Shown here: piece by piece, positions 7,859-15,315 of the stretch
Numbering within the stretch: the first letter of the stretch is position 1
How the letters are laid out: the number at the start of each line of letters is the position of its first letter
Notes under the pieces: generated by a model
The model's input: only the letters and a program-made list of their open reading frames with translations
Databases searched by the model: none
What the model was told of the DNA's origin: nothing
Source of the DNA: Candidatus Parcubacteria bacterium
GTDB lineage: Bacteria; Patescibacteriota; Minisyncoccia; UBA6257; 2-01-FULL-56-20
DNA: 41,294 nt
Reading direction: 5' to 3'
Assembly: GCA_027355945.1 (NCBI GenBank)
Contig: DAIEHA010000008.1
Location: 1-41,294, forward strand
Made by a program: the position numbers and the translations under genes

Positions 7859-9688
7859 CTATATTTTTTCAAGCACCCCCATGCCGAGAAGGCCGAGCCC
7901 CGTACGGAGAACCTCCGCCGCATCCGCGGCAAGCCCCAGGCGCGCGGCGCGCCGGACGGCATCCTCATCCTTGAGGACGGGCGTTGTCTCATAGAACTTG
8001 TTCGCCGCAACGGCGAGACGATAGCAATATGCCGCGATGACGCTCGGCGCAAGGCGCTCCGCGGCGCGCGCAACCGCATCGGGGAATTCGGCAAGACGGC
8101 GGATGAGCGCGCGCTCCGCATCATTCCCGAGAAGAGCGACCCCGTCCGCACGTCCCTCGGTTCCGGTTCCATTTCCGGTACCAGTACCCATGCTGCCGCG
8201 CTCCATGGACACGTCCTTTCCGAGCCCCGCCTCGTCGGCCTTGCGGAGGATGCTCCGCAGACGCGCATACGCATAGTGGAGATACGGCCCCGCATCCCCT
8301 TCGAACGAAAGCGATTTCTCGAAATCGAACACGATATCCTGCCCGGGATTCTGCTTGAGGATGGAATACTTTATGGCGCCCACGGCGATCGTCTCCGTCG
8401 CCATCGCGCGCTCGCCATCATCAAGCGCGCTCCGCGCGCTCACTTTCTCTGCAAGACGCTCCTTCACCTGATCGAAAAGGTCCTCGGCCGTAACCACGTC
8501 CCCGGTGCGCGACGACATCTTCCCGGTCGGCAGTCGCAGCATGCCGTGCGGCATATGCCGCGTCCGCGCGGCGACCTCCGGAGGCAAGACCTGCGCCATC
8601 GCCCTCAGAAGCACTTTGAAATATTCCACGATCTCGTTCCCCGTCACCACGACAGAGAGATCGAGCGGATATTCCTCGAACTTCTTCCTGTTGAGCGCAA
8701 GCTCCTTCGCCTCATAGGTGGGGAGGCCCCGCGAGTTCACGAACACGCGTGTGTGAAGCCCGTATTCCTCCCCGGGAAACACGATCGCTCCCTCGCTCTT
8801 CGCGAATATACCCTTCTCAAGCCCCTCTTCCACCGCATCGAGTCCAGGCGCCGCCATCTCGCTTTCAAAATAATAGCGGTCGAACTTCGTCCCAAGGCGT
8901 GCGTAGACCGTCTCGAAATATTCGAGGCTCCATGCGCGCCCCGTGGCATAGAGACGGTTCACATTCGCATCGTCCTTCGCATAGATCCTCTCGTTCAGCA
9001 CGTCGATCTCGCCGCGGGATTGCAGATCATCCTCGTACGCGCGCGCGCCGTACGCATAGGCCTCCCCAAGGAAGGCCATCTTGAGGCCGATACCGTCGTT
9101 CGCCTCCGGCATCACCTTTCCGATCCGCTCCATCCCCCATACCGCCTTCGCCACATGAAGACCCACGTCTCCCTGATAGTTCGCACACACCACCTTTGCG
9201 CCCGTCGCAGCATAGAGCCGCGAGAACGACTCGCCGATCGTGTTGCTCATGAGATGCCCTATGTGGAAAAGTTTGAATGGATTCGGATCGGTGAACTCCA
9301 CCATGACCGTCCTTCCCTCCATTGCGGTATTCGTCCCATACATGCGCCCTCCCGCCGCGCCGCGCCGCACGGCTTCCGCGATCGCCGCATATTCCGCGCG
9401 CCATGCATCCATGCTCGCCCAGAAATTCACGAATCCCGGCGCCGCGGCCTCCACCTTCTCGAAGAATCCTGCAGGCGCCGCGGCGCGGACCTTCTCTGCG
9501 ATCTCCTCCGCAAGGGCCATCGGGGCCATACCGCGTCCTTTTGCGACCCGCATCGCGGCATTCGTCGAAAAATGTCCCTGCACCTCCGGTTCATCGGGCA
9601 CGGATACCTCCACTGGCGCATCCGCTCCCCCGCCGCCGAGGGCGGCGGCCACGAGCGCCGCAATCTTTGCATTCATGGACAACTCCAT
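7859..9688 (-). CDS. argS: Arginine--tRNA ligase
   Basis: A 609-residue class I synthetase of usual ArgRS size. The N-terminal additional domain (about residues 1-110, with GHFSTNAAMRVAK) precedes the HIGH motif in DPNPFKLFHIGHLMSNTIGES. The tRNA-contacting region DGVALL..ERALIRRLAEFP and the C-terminal anticodon-binding helices are all present. A canonical KMSKS is not expected in most ArgRS; here LPTGKMSSRTGDVV occupies that place. The start at 9688 follows a TATATC box by 8 nt with no SD; the second in-frame ATG at 9676 is the alternative. Its -10 overlaps that of a divergent small RNA. Confidence 0.96.
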   Translation of the reverse strand: MELSMNAKIAALVAAALGGGGADAPVEVSVPDEPEVQGHFSTNAAMRVAKGRGMAPMALAEEIAEKVRAAAPAGFFEKVEAAAPGFVNFWASMDAWRAEYAAIAEAVRRGAAGGRMYGTNTAMEGRTVMVEFTDPNPFKLFHIGHLMSNTIGESFSRLYAATGAKVVCANYQGDVGLHVAKAVWGMERIGKVMPEANDGIGLKMAFLGEAYAYGARAYEDDLQSRGEIDVLNERIYAKDDANVNRLYATGRAWSLEYFETVYARLGTKFDRYYFESEMAAPGLDAVEEGLEKGIFAKSEGAIVFPGEEYGLHTRVFVNSRGLPTYEAKELALNRKKFEEYPLDLSVVVTGNEIVEYFKVLLRAMAQVLPPEVAARTRHMPHGMLRLPTGKMSSRTGDVVTAEDLFDQVKERLAEKVSARSALDDGERAMATETIAVGAIKYSILKQNPGQDIVFDFEKSLSFEGDAGPYLHYAYARLRSILRKADEAGLGKDVSMERGSMGTGTGNGTGTEGRADGVALLGNDAERALIRRLAEFPDAVARAAERLAPSVIAAYCYRLAVAANKFYETTPVLKDEDAVRRAARLGLAADAAEVLRTGLGLLGMGVLEKI

Positions 9689-9704
9689 TATTTTTTGATA
9701 TAAC
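9676..9704 (+). promoter_or_regulatory. Sigma-70-like promoter for a small RNA, divergent from argS
   Basis: TGGACA (9676-9681), a 17-bp spacer, then TATAAC (9699-9704) preceded by TGA. The predicted start is about 9711. The box overlaps the minus-strand TATATC of argS (9702-9697), so the two polymerases would compete for the same DNA. Confidence 0.6.
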
Positions 9705-9710
9705 GCAGGC

Positions 9711-9868
9711 AGGGAGCCGGCAGGATGATCTTGCGGAGGCAGCGATCTTCCTCCTCGTCATCCGAGGATGGATGCCTCTTGCGCCTTGCCGCTCCCCTTT
9801 TGTTCCCTTGAGGATACCTTAAAAATGATGGCTTCACAACAATAAAAAGCCCTCCCTCGAGGGCTTTT
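9711..9868 (+). ncRNA. Candidate structured small RNA (rod-like hairpin plus terminator)
   Basis: There is no gene between argS and smpB, but the + strand folds into one long imperfect hairpin. 9712-9717 pairs with 9791-9796, 9719-9724 with 9785-9790, 9733-9735 with 9782-9784, 9736-9741 with 9773-9778, and an apical CCTCG/CGAGG (9753-9757/9763-9767) closes a 5-nt loop. This gives about 26 pairs in 85 nt, with an 8-nt asymmetric bulge (9725-9732). A promoter places the 5' end at the base of the rod, and a terminator closes the transcript at about 9868. It does not match the SRP RNA apical loop, and 6S RNA would need paired ends. Its class is unknown. A regulatory RNA or an alternative ribonucleoprotein partner is possible. 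Confidence 0.5.
9841..9868. terminator. Bidirectional hairpin terminator before smpB
   Basis: GCCCTC-CCTC-GAGGGC (9849-9864) has TTTT after it on the + strand and TTTTT on the minus strand. It ends 4 bp before the -10 box of smpB. Confidence 0.75.
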
Positions 9869-9872
9869 CGTC

Positions 9873-9878
9873 TATAAT
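9873..9878 (+). promoter_or_regulatory. -10 promoter of smpB (leaderless)
   Basis: A perfect TATAAT ends 6 nt before the ATG at 9885. No SD is possible in the 6-nt gap TTACCT. Confidence 0.75.
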
Positions 9879-9884
9879 TTACCT

Positions 9885-10334
9885 ATGGAACATCCTTCGC
9901 CGACCATCGCAGAGAATCGCCGCGCACGTTTCGATTATGAGATACGGGAATCATTCGAGGCGGGCATCGAGCTTGCAGGCTTCGAGGTGAAAAGCGCGAA
10001 GGCGGGTGCGTTCCAGATCGCAGGATCCCATGTGCTCGTGCGCGGCGGCGAAGCGTGGCTCGTGAACGCGCACATCCCTCCGTATCAGCCCGCAAACACG
10101 CCCTCCGATTACGAAGAGGACCACGCCCGCCGCCTGCTCCTTGCGCGCAGCGAGATCATGCGCCTCAACGGTATCCTCAGGGATAAAAGCATGCACGCCA
10201 TCCCGCTCCGCGCCTATCTGAAGCACAACCTCATCAAGCTGGAGCTCGGCGTCGCGCGCGCGCGCCGCAAGTCCGACAAGCGCGAGGCCCTCAAAGAAAA
10301 GACCTCCCGGCGCGAAATGCGGGAGGCCCGGTGA
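9885..10334 (+). CDS. smpB: SsrA-binding protein SmpB
   Basis: A 149-residue SmpB, the partner that delivers tmRNA to stalled ribosomes. Family landmarks are the N-terminal IAENRRARFDYEI, then AGFEVKSAKAG, and the conserved Arg/Lys-rich C-terminal tail that follows HNLIKLELGVARARRKSDKREALKEK. The tail is thought to enter the empty mRNA channel. Its RNA partner ssrA is in the same window at 30421-30734. The stop codon overlaps the terminator hairpin. Confidence 0.97.
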   Translation: MEHPSPTIAENRRARFDYEIRESFEAGIELAGFEVKSAKAGAFQIAGSHVLVRGGEAWLVNAHIPPYQPANTPSDYEEDHARRLLLARSEIMRLNGILRDKSMHAIPLRAYLKHNLIKLELGVARARRKSDKREALKEKTSRREMREAR

Positions 10335-10357
10335 TCTCCAAGGAAAGGAGATCCTTT
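10333..10357 (+). terminator. Weak terminator of smpB
   Basis: GATCTCC and GGAGATC pair around AAGGAAA (10333-10353). Only a short CTTTAT follows, so termination may be partial. Confidence 0.5.
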
Positions 10358-10377
10358 ATCCTTTGCTGCGTATTCCT

Positions 10378-11127
10378 CTATTTCTTCGTTCCCGTGGCGT
10401 TCGCTGATCCCGCAGCGGAAAGTGCCTGGTCGAGCACCGTCTGGAACCCGGCGTAGCTCGTAGGATTCGGTATCTGCTGGAGGTTCACGAAGAACGTCGG
10501 CGTGTGGTTGATGAGCGCCTGGTCGCCGCCTGCGATATCATTCTGGATCTTCGAAGATACCTGCGACGAGCTCATATCGGCATCGAACTGCGTCACATCG
10601 AGGCCGAGCGACTTCGCATATCCATCAAAATACTGCGAAAGCACCTGTGCCGGCGTGAGGGTTGTGTTGAGCGACCACTCCGACTGCTTGGCATACAGGA
10701 GATCGTGCATCGCCCAATATTTCGCCGGACCGCCCAGCATACCTGCGGCCTCCGCTGCCTGCGCGCTCACCATCGCGAACGGATGGATGGAGGTGAGCGG
10801 ATAGTTCCTGAACACGAAGAGTATGCTGCTGCTCATATTCTGTATCACCTGCTGTACGAGCGGCTGATATTCGCCGCATGCGGGACATTCGAAATCGCCG
10901 TATTCGATAAGGGACACTTTGGCATTCGGATTCCCGAGCACGTGATCCGTCGATACGATCGCGGACGCGGTCGAGGACACGAACCCATTGCTGTTCACGG
11001 CTGCGCTCCCGGCACCCGAATTCGCCGACATCGCTCCCGCGATTATCACTCCTATCGTCACGAGTACGATGAACCCCACGATGAACCACGCGGTCGTCCT
11101 ATTGTATCCGGAATTGTTATTGGCCAT
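10378..11127 (-). CDS. Membrane-anchored DsbA-like thiol oxidoreductase
   Basis: A 249-residue protein with a short cytoplasmic N-terminus, one membrane segment (about residues 13-34, AWFIVGFIVLVTIGVIIAG), a Ser/Ala linker and a thioredoxin-fold DsbA-like domain. The active site is CPAC in YGDFECPACGEY near residue 85, and the cis-Pro region is in HTPTFFVN near residue 210. It should form or shuffle disulfides in proteins outside the membrane. No DsbB/VKOR partner is in the window. The start at 11127 follows TATGAT (11139-11134) by exactly 6 nt without SD, so it is probably leaderless. Confidence 0.93.
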   Translation of the reverse strand: MANNNSGYNRTTAWFIVGFIVLVTIGVIIAGAMSANSGAGSAAVNSNGFVSSTASAIVSTDHVLGNPNAKVSLIEYGDFECPACGEYQPLVQQVIQNMSSSILFVFRNYPLTSIHPFAMVSAQAAEAAGMLGGPAKYWAMHDLLYAKQSEWSLNTTLTPAQVLSQYFDGYAKSLGLDVTQFDADMSSSQVSSKIQNDIAGGDQALINHTPTFFVNLQQIPNPTSYAGFQTVLDQALSAAGSANATGTKK

Positions 11128-11133
11128 GCCGTT

Positions 11134-11139
11134 ATCATA
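11134..11139 (-). promoter_or_regulatory. -10 promoter of the DsbA-like gene (leaderless)
   Basis: TATGAT on the minus strand, with a 6-nt gap to the ATG at 11127. No SD is present. Confidence 0.65.
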
Positions 11140-11155
11140 CTACAACCCGCAAATC

Positions 11156-11201
11156 AAAAAAAGACCGTGAAATCCCCTCTAGAATCGGGATTTTCACGGT
11201 C
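11156..11201 (-). terminator. Strong terminator after the PLP-enzyme gene
   Basis: GACCGTGAAAATCCC and its near-complement GGGATTTCACGGTC pair around a 10-nt loop (11163-11201). Seven T follow on the minus strand (11162-11156). Confidence 0.92.
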
Positions 11202-11214
11202 ATGTATGAATCGT

Positions 11215-12237
11215 CTACTTTCCGCCGCCGAAGATCAGCTCCTCGGGAAGGGTCGCCGTAGGCAGATAGAATGCCTCCATCGGGAACTCATCCATCCTAT
11301 CGCCGACGTACTGGCTCGCCTCGTCGTGAATGACGAAGAGGACGCGCCGGTCGTGAAGGAGCTTCGCATCCTTCCTGCGCAGCTGTTCGAGATAGAGGCA
11401 TGTCGCCACGTACGCCGCTCCGCCGCTCGGGGCTGCGTTCGAGTCGATCTCCCAGCTTATCCAAGGGGCGGTAAGGAATGACGGGCTGCGGGAAACCTTG
11501 ATGATGGCATCGGCGGCCTCCCTCCAGGGATGCCGTACGAACGCCATCTTCTTCTCATCCCTCATCCCCGGAACCTCGACGCCATCGGCGCACATCGCGC
11601 CGATGATGTTCGGTTTCTTCTCAAGGCGCGCATGAAGCCCCCGGCGAAGACCGATCATCGTGGAACCCGTCCCCACAGGAACGACGATATCATCGAACTC
11701 GCCGAACTGCTCGACGATATTCTCCGATGCCCATCCTTCGTAGTGGGTATAGGCATAAGGGGTTGCATACTGGTCGGGGTTCACGGTGCTATTGGCACCG
11801 ATGTTCCACCCCTTCCCGTTCCATCCCCCCCCTCCCATGTCGCGCGCAAGCTGGATGGCATTGCTCTTCCTGCCAGGCTCGATCCTGTCCGCGCCGCCGA
11901 ACCGGACGATCCCCTTCTTCGCCCCCGGAACATCGTCCCGGATGAGGAAGGTGAACTGATCCCGGCGGAGGCCCCGCGACTTCGCCCGTGCAAGGTACAT
12001 TTCCGCCATCCGTCCGGAGCTCGCTTCCGCATAGTTCACGTCGCTCCGAAGCAGGCCGTGCGCATCAAGGCCATCCAGGATCCCCTCGGCTGCAGGAAGC
12101 TTGAGCGTGCGCCATGAAAGCGCACATCCCGCCACCGCCGCCATTTCGACCCCGTACTTTGCGAAGAAGTTCACCCGCTCATCCTTTATGGGGATCACGG
12201 GCAAACGCTCTTTTTTCCAATCAGAGATAGGGTACAT
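11215..12237 (-). CDS. Cysteine-synthase-like fold-type II PLP protein
   Basis: A 340-residue protein that fits the cysteine synthase/tryptophan-synthase-beta superfamily. RTLKLPAAEGILDGLDAHGLL lines up with the usual GSxKDR segment and supplies a candidate PLP Lys. YAEASSGRMAEMYLA replaces the SGNTG substrate loop. YATPYAYTHYEGWASENIVEQFG and VPVGTGSTMIGLRRGL match the conserved second half and the phosphate-binding Gly/Thr loop. The altered substrate loop argues against ordinary O-acetylserine sulfhydrylase activity. The start at 12237 has GGAGGA just upstream. An alternative ATG at 12267 lies 7 nt behind a GATAGT box and would be leaderless. The two starts cannot be separated by sequence alone. 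It has its own terminator. Confidence 0.8.
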   Translation of the reverse strand: MYPISDWKKERLPVIPIKDERVNFFAKYGVEMAAVAGCALSWRTLKLPAAEGILDGLDAHGLLRSDVNYAEASSGRMAEMYLARAKSRGLRRDQFTFLIRDDVPGAKKGIVRFGGADRIEPGRKSNAIQLARDMGGGGWNGKGWNIGANSTVNPDQYATPYAYTHYEGWASENIVEQFGEFDDIVVPVGTGSTMIGLRRGLHARLEKKPNIIGAMCADGVEVPGMRDEKKMAFVRHPWREAADAIIKVSRSPSFLTAPWISWEIDSNAAPSGGAAYVATCLYLEQLRRKDAKLLHDRRVLFVIHDEASQYVGDRMDEFPMEAFYLPTATLPEELIFGGGK

Positions 12238-12325
12238 GTTTCCTCCGTCCCGTTCCTTGGTGATCATCACGGGAACTATCCCCAGTGTAGTGCCCTGTCG
12301 TCCGTCAAGTCAAGAAAAACGCCCG

Positions 12326-13369
12326 TCACGCCTTCTTTCTCACGATGCAAAACGGCGTCATCTCGTCCGATTGCCCGAGAGGATTATCCCTGAAGAGCTT
12401 TCCAATGAATTCCTCCGATATGGCGCGCGTGGATTTGCCGAGCGAGAACGCACCGCGATAGTTCGCATCGAGGATCACCGTCTCGCATCCCCCCAGCGCC
12501 TCCCGGATCCGTTTCGCGGCGCGGTCCGTGGCGTTCGGCGCAAGCTTCACGGAATGCGCGTACTCCAGGATGAGGAACGACATCGGACAATCGATCGATT
12601 TCGCCCTCTTGCCGCAGATGCGGTAGAACATGCCCTTGATGCCGAACGGACGGGTCACCGCCGAGATCGCGGCCGCAAAGAGCACGCGCAGATATCCCGC
12701 TTCCTCAATGAACGCCTGCATGGCGATCGCCGTCCCGTGTCCGAAGCCGTGGAAATCCGTGGTGCCGTAATAATTCCCCACACTGCGGCCGAGAAGCTTT
12801 GCGAGGCGCGACGGCACTATCGTCCCCATGTCCACCACGCGACCCTGGGTGATCGTGAGCGCTTTCTCGCTCACGTACACCGTGTCGCCGGGCCTTACGT
12901 ACGGCTTCACGTATTCCTCGATAAGAGGAAGGATATCGGTGTCCTTCGCCGTGATGACGCGCGTCTTCACGGGAAGCCTCTCATAGATCGCGCCATCCAC
13001 ATCGATCTCGATCTGCTTGCCGGGATTCGGTGCGAAGTCCCCGGAGGGCCTCCTCTCTTTGAGCGCGACCGCATCATCCTCGAACGAGACCTTCTCGCCG
13101 CGGAAAAGCGCAAAGAGCTTTTCCGCCGCGGCCCTGATGACCGCGGGATCCTGCTTCATCTTTGCGCGGGAACGGAGGAGCTCCGTTGCTTCCATCCAGA
13201 GGATGTGTGCCTCATCGATGCGTTCGGGCGTGAACGACGCTTCGGCGGCATCGGATGCCCTCACCGTTGCGCCGCCGTCTTCGCGGGGCGCATATTCGAT
13301 CACGAGGCCCGTCTCATTTACAACCTCATCATACTTTTGCGTATCTTCCTTCTTTCCTGATTTTTCCAT
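12326..13369 (-). CDS. CofE-like (F420-0:gamma-glutamyl ligase family) protein
   Basis: A 347-residue protein. From about residue 110 it resembles the CofE fold of F420-0:gamma-glutamyl ligases: LPVKTRVITAKDTDILPLIEEYVKPYVRPGDTVYVSEKALTITQGR, then IVPSRLAKLLGR and a GHGTAIAMQ segment. The family joins glutamate to a carboxyl group through an acyl-phosphate. F420 synthesis is not expected in this kind of organism and no other cof gene is in the window, so the substrate is probably something else. The first 110 residues are an acidic, helical N-terminal extension I do not recognise. The start at 13369 lies 9 nt behind TGG-TATGAT (13384-13379), without SD. Confidence 0.75.
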   Translation of the reverse strand: MEKSGKKEDTQKYDEVVNETGLVIEYAPREDGGATVRASDAAEASFTPERIDEAHILWMEATELLRSRAKMKQDPAVIRAAAEKLFALFRGEKVSFEDDAVALKERRPSGDFAPNPGKQIEIDVDGAIYERLPVKTRVITAKDTDILPLIEEYVKPYVRPGDTVYVSEKALTITQGRVVDMGTIVPSRLAKLLGRSVGNYYGTTDFHGFGHGTAIAMQAFIEEAGYLRVLFAAAISAVTRPFGIKGMFYRICGKRAKSIDCPMSFLILEYAHSVKLAPNATDRAAKRIREALGGCETVILDANYRGAFSLGKSTRAISEEFIGKLFRDNPLGQSDEMTPFCIVRKKA

Positions 13370-13435
13370 GATGGTTGCATCATACCACGCCTCTCCGCTT
13401 TGCGTCCTGCCCCGTGCGATGATCCCAAAAAACAA

Positions 13436-13476
13436 TTGACTTACCTATTATCTTTGTGTATAAATAGCGAAGGAGA
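13436..13476 (+). promoter_or_regulatory. Promoter and Shine-Dalgarno of panD
   Basis: TTGACT (13436-13441), a 17-bp spacer, then TATAAA (13459-13464), followed by AAGGAGA (13470-13476) 10 nt before the ATG. Unlike most neighbours, this gene has a real leader and SD. Confidence 0.8.
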
Positions 13477-13486
13477 TACCACCATC

Positions 13487-13894
13487 ATGTCAAAAATACC
13501 CCCCACCGCGCTGATCGAAGCCTGCATGGCCAAGATCCACCGTGCCACCGTCACCGAGGCCGACCTCAATTATGTCGGATCGATCACCATCGATGAGGAT
13601 ATCATTGATGCCGCAGGGATGCTTCCTTTCCAATACGTGAACATCACGAACGTATCGAATGGCGTCTTCTGGCGGACATACGTGATGCCCGGCAAGCGGG
13701 GCAACGGCGACATCTGCCTCAATGGGCCTCCGGCTCGTCACTTCCAGAAGGGCGACAAGATCATCGTCCTCGCGGAGACCTGGGTCACCCAGGAACAGAT
13801 GAAGGATGTCGAACCAACCGTCGTCTTCGTGGACGACAAGAACAAGATCACGGAGGTCAAACACCACCGCGCCATCCCCCATCCAAGGGCCTAG
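13487..13894 (+). CDS. panD: Aspartate 1-decarboxylase (PanD-type)
   Basis: A 135-residue PanD homologue. It makes beta-alanine and CO2 from aspartate using a pyruvoyl group created by self-cleavage. The cleavage pair Gly-Ser is present (LNYVGSITIDEDIIDAAG, near residue 31) and the upstream Lys (MAKIHRATVTEADL) is kept. WRTYVMPGKRGNGDICLNGPPARHFQKGDKIIVLA matches the central strands; in most PanD proteins NGAAA stands where this has NGPPA. The N-terminus is about 12 residues longer than usual. No other pantothenate or CoA gene is nearby, and the gene stands alone between a strong promoter and a strong terminator. Its beta-alanine may therefore serve scavenging-based CoA synthesis or another use. 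Confidence 0.9.
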   Translation: MSKIPPTALIEACMAKIHRATVTEADLNYVGSITIDEDIIDAAGMLPFQYVNITNVSNGVFWRTYVMPGKRGNGDICLNGPPARHFQKGDKIIVLAETWVTQEQMKDVEPTVVFVDDKNKITEVKHHRAIPHPRA

Positions 13895-13927
13895 AAGACC
13901 CCATCGATCGCGCCTTCGGGAACGCCC

Positions 13928-14974
13928 CTACGCCGCTGCGGAATCCTCCGCAGCGGCATTTATTTTCCCTTTGGCGAGAAGCGGGTAGACATCAAGGAGC
14001 GCAATGAGAAGTCCAAGAGCAAGCGGCCCAAGGAGGACCCCCAGGGGGCCGAACACCGATATGCCGCCTACCACGCTGAAGAGCACGAATAGCGGATGGA
14101 TATCCGCCTTCCGTCCGATGAGCCGCGGACGCAGATAATTCTCCATGAAAAGCCCCACCATGCCGATCCATATGAAAAGTCCCAAAGCCTCGACGTAATG
14201 GCGCCCTGCGGCGAGCGCGATCATGCCGGGTACGACCACGAGATACGTGCCGAACATCGGGATGAATGATGCGAACGCGGTCAGGGATCCCCAGAATACC
14301 CCGTTCGGAAGACCGAACATGAAGAACCCGAGCCCTCCGCCGATGCCGTACAGCACCGCGATGAGGAGCGAGCCGCGGATGATCGAGTCCATGACCCGAT
14401 GGAGACGGGCGATGAACCGCGCGGTCTCGTCCCGGGAAAGCGGACTCCTCTCGAGGACCGCCTCGCGCAACCGGTCGCCATCCCTCAGAAAATAAAACAG
14501 TGCGAAGAACGACAGCAGCATGGCGAAAAGCACCGATGCGATCCCCGAGAACACCGAACCGAGGCTCCCCATCACCCAGCCGAAGAACTGTTGCAGATAT
14601 GCGCTCAGATCGGCGCCGAGCATGGGATTCGCGGCGGCAAGCCGCAAATCGAGGGATCGTATCCCGGGGATCCCCTGTCCCGATGCAAGCGCTCCATAAA
14701 AGGACGATGCCTCATTGAATATCTGCCACCCGATGAACGCGAGCGGCGTGAGCACGACGAGAAGTGTGAGAAGCACGACGAGAAGCGCCGCACCATCCCT
14801 GTCGTTCGGCATCTTCTTCACTATCCTCTCATAAAGCGGCTGGAAAAGGACTGCGAACGTCACGCCAAGCACGATGGCGTTGATCTCCGGGAGGAAGATA
14901 AGCCCCACAAGCAACGCTGCAAGGACGATCGCACCGAGGAATATATAGCTTTCGATCCTCTCGCGTTCCATCAT
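13928..14974 (-). CDS. AI-2E family transporter (YdiK/PerM-type permease)
   Basis: A 348-residue polytopic membrane protein of the AI-2E/PerM family. Two helices lie at the N-terminus (FLGAIVLAALLVGLIFLPEINAIVLGVTFAVLF). The usual long extracellular segment follows, then the conserved C-terminal helices with GLPNGVFWGSLTAFASFIPMFGTYLVVVPG and NYLRPRLIGRKADIHPLFVLFSVVGGISVFGPLGVLLGPL. Members export small molecules or Na+; the substrate is not predictable. Its ATG (14974, or 14971) is 3 nt after the stop of the DUF5652 gene, so the two form an operon. A TACAAT box (14985-14980) also precedes the start and could give an internal leaderless message. Confidence 0.92.
   Translation of the reverse strand: MMERERIESYIFLGAIVLAALLVGLIFLPEINAIVLGVTFAVLFQPLYERIVKKMPNDRDGAALLVVLLTLLVVLTPLAFIGWQIFNEASSFYGALASGQGIPGIRSLDLRLAAANPMLGADLSAYLQQFFGWVMGSLGSVFSGIASVLFAMLLSFFALFYFLRDGDRLREAVLERSPLSRDETARFIARLHRVMDSIIRGSLLIAVLYGIGGGLGFFMFGLPNGVFWGSLTAFASFIPMFGTYLVVVPGMIALAAGRHYVEALGLFIWIGMVGLFMENYLRPRLIGRKADIHPLFVLFSVVGGISVFGPLGVLLGPLALGLLIALLDVYPLLAKGKINAAAEDSAAA
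13932..13966 (+). terminator. Terminator of panD
   Basis: An 11-bp stem GCCGCTGCGGA/TCCGCAGCGGC with loop ATCC (13932-13957), then ATTTATTTTCCC. It lies inside the last codons of the convergent permease gene, where it encodes the Ala-rich C-terminus. Confidence 0.88.
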
Positions 14975-14977
14975 TTT

Positions 14978-15259
14978 TTATTGTACGGCATCCGCACCGT
15001 CCCCTTTGCGTGCGGCATCGGCGCCGCGCGCCGCGCGCGCCCGATCACTGAAGAAGAACAGATAAAGGATCTCGAGGATGCCGAGCGTGTTCATGATCAT
15101 CAGGACCACGAACCACCATTTATGCTCCTCCCGCGCCGCTCTCCAGAGCGCAAGACCCTTCCAGACGAGCGTCCATACGATGACCGCAAGGAACAGAATC
15201 GTCCCTTTGCCCCCGGAAATGCCGAGCTGCCCCGTCCATGCCCCAAGTAATTGATCCAT
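14978..15259 (-). CDS. DUF5652-like small membrane protein
   Basis: A 93-residue protein with two membrane segments (about residues 20-40 and 48-70). It carries the pattern VWTLVWKGLALWRAAREEHKWWFVVLMIMNTLGILEILYLFFFS, which I recognise as the DUF5652 family common in CPR bacteria; the function is unknown. A charged Arg/Ala tail follows. The start at 15259 is fixed by TGC-TACAAT (15274-15266), exactly 6 nt upstream and without SD. It is the first gene of a two-gene unit with the permease. Confidence 0.85.
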   Translation of the reverse strand: MDQLLGAWTGQLGISGGKGTILFLAVIVWTLVWKGLALWRAAREEHKWWFVVLMIMNTLGILEILYLFFFSDRARAARGADAARKGDGADAVQ

Positions 15260-15265
15260 ATTCCC

Positions 15266-15274
15266 ATTGTAGCA
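15266..15274 (-). promoter_or_regulatory. Extended -10 promoter of the DUF5652 gene (leaderless)
   Basis: TGC-TACAAT with a 6-nt gap to the ATG at 15259. It faces the divergent TATACT (15296-15301) of the transporter gene. Confidence 0.7.
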
Positions 15275-15315
15275 TATCGGGACCCCCGCATCTGGTATAC
15301 TGAACCAAACCCCTT

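Noticed and set aside
8276-9703. A 475-residue + strand frame opposite argS, and similar long frames at 35707-36960 and 37318-38820
   Set aside because: All are shadows of argS, polX and the ClpC-like gene, with shadow-like composition.
9725-9811. A 28-codon frame inside the candidate small RNA
   Set aside because: No SD, Ser-run composition, and the codons lie in the rod stem.
9711-9868. SRP (4.5S) RNA or 6S RNA at the argS-smpB interval
   Set aside because: No GGAA apical loop with the conserved SRP internal loop on either strand, and the ends do not pair as in 6S RNA.
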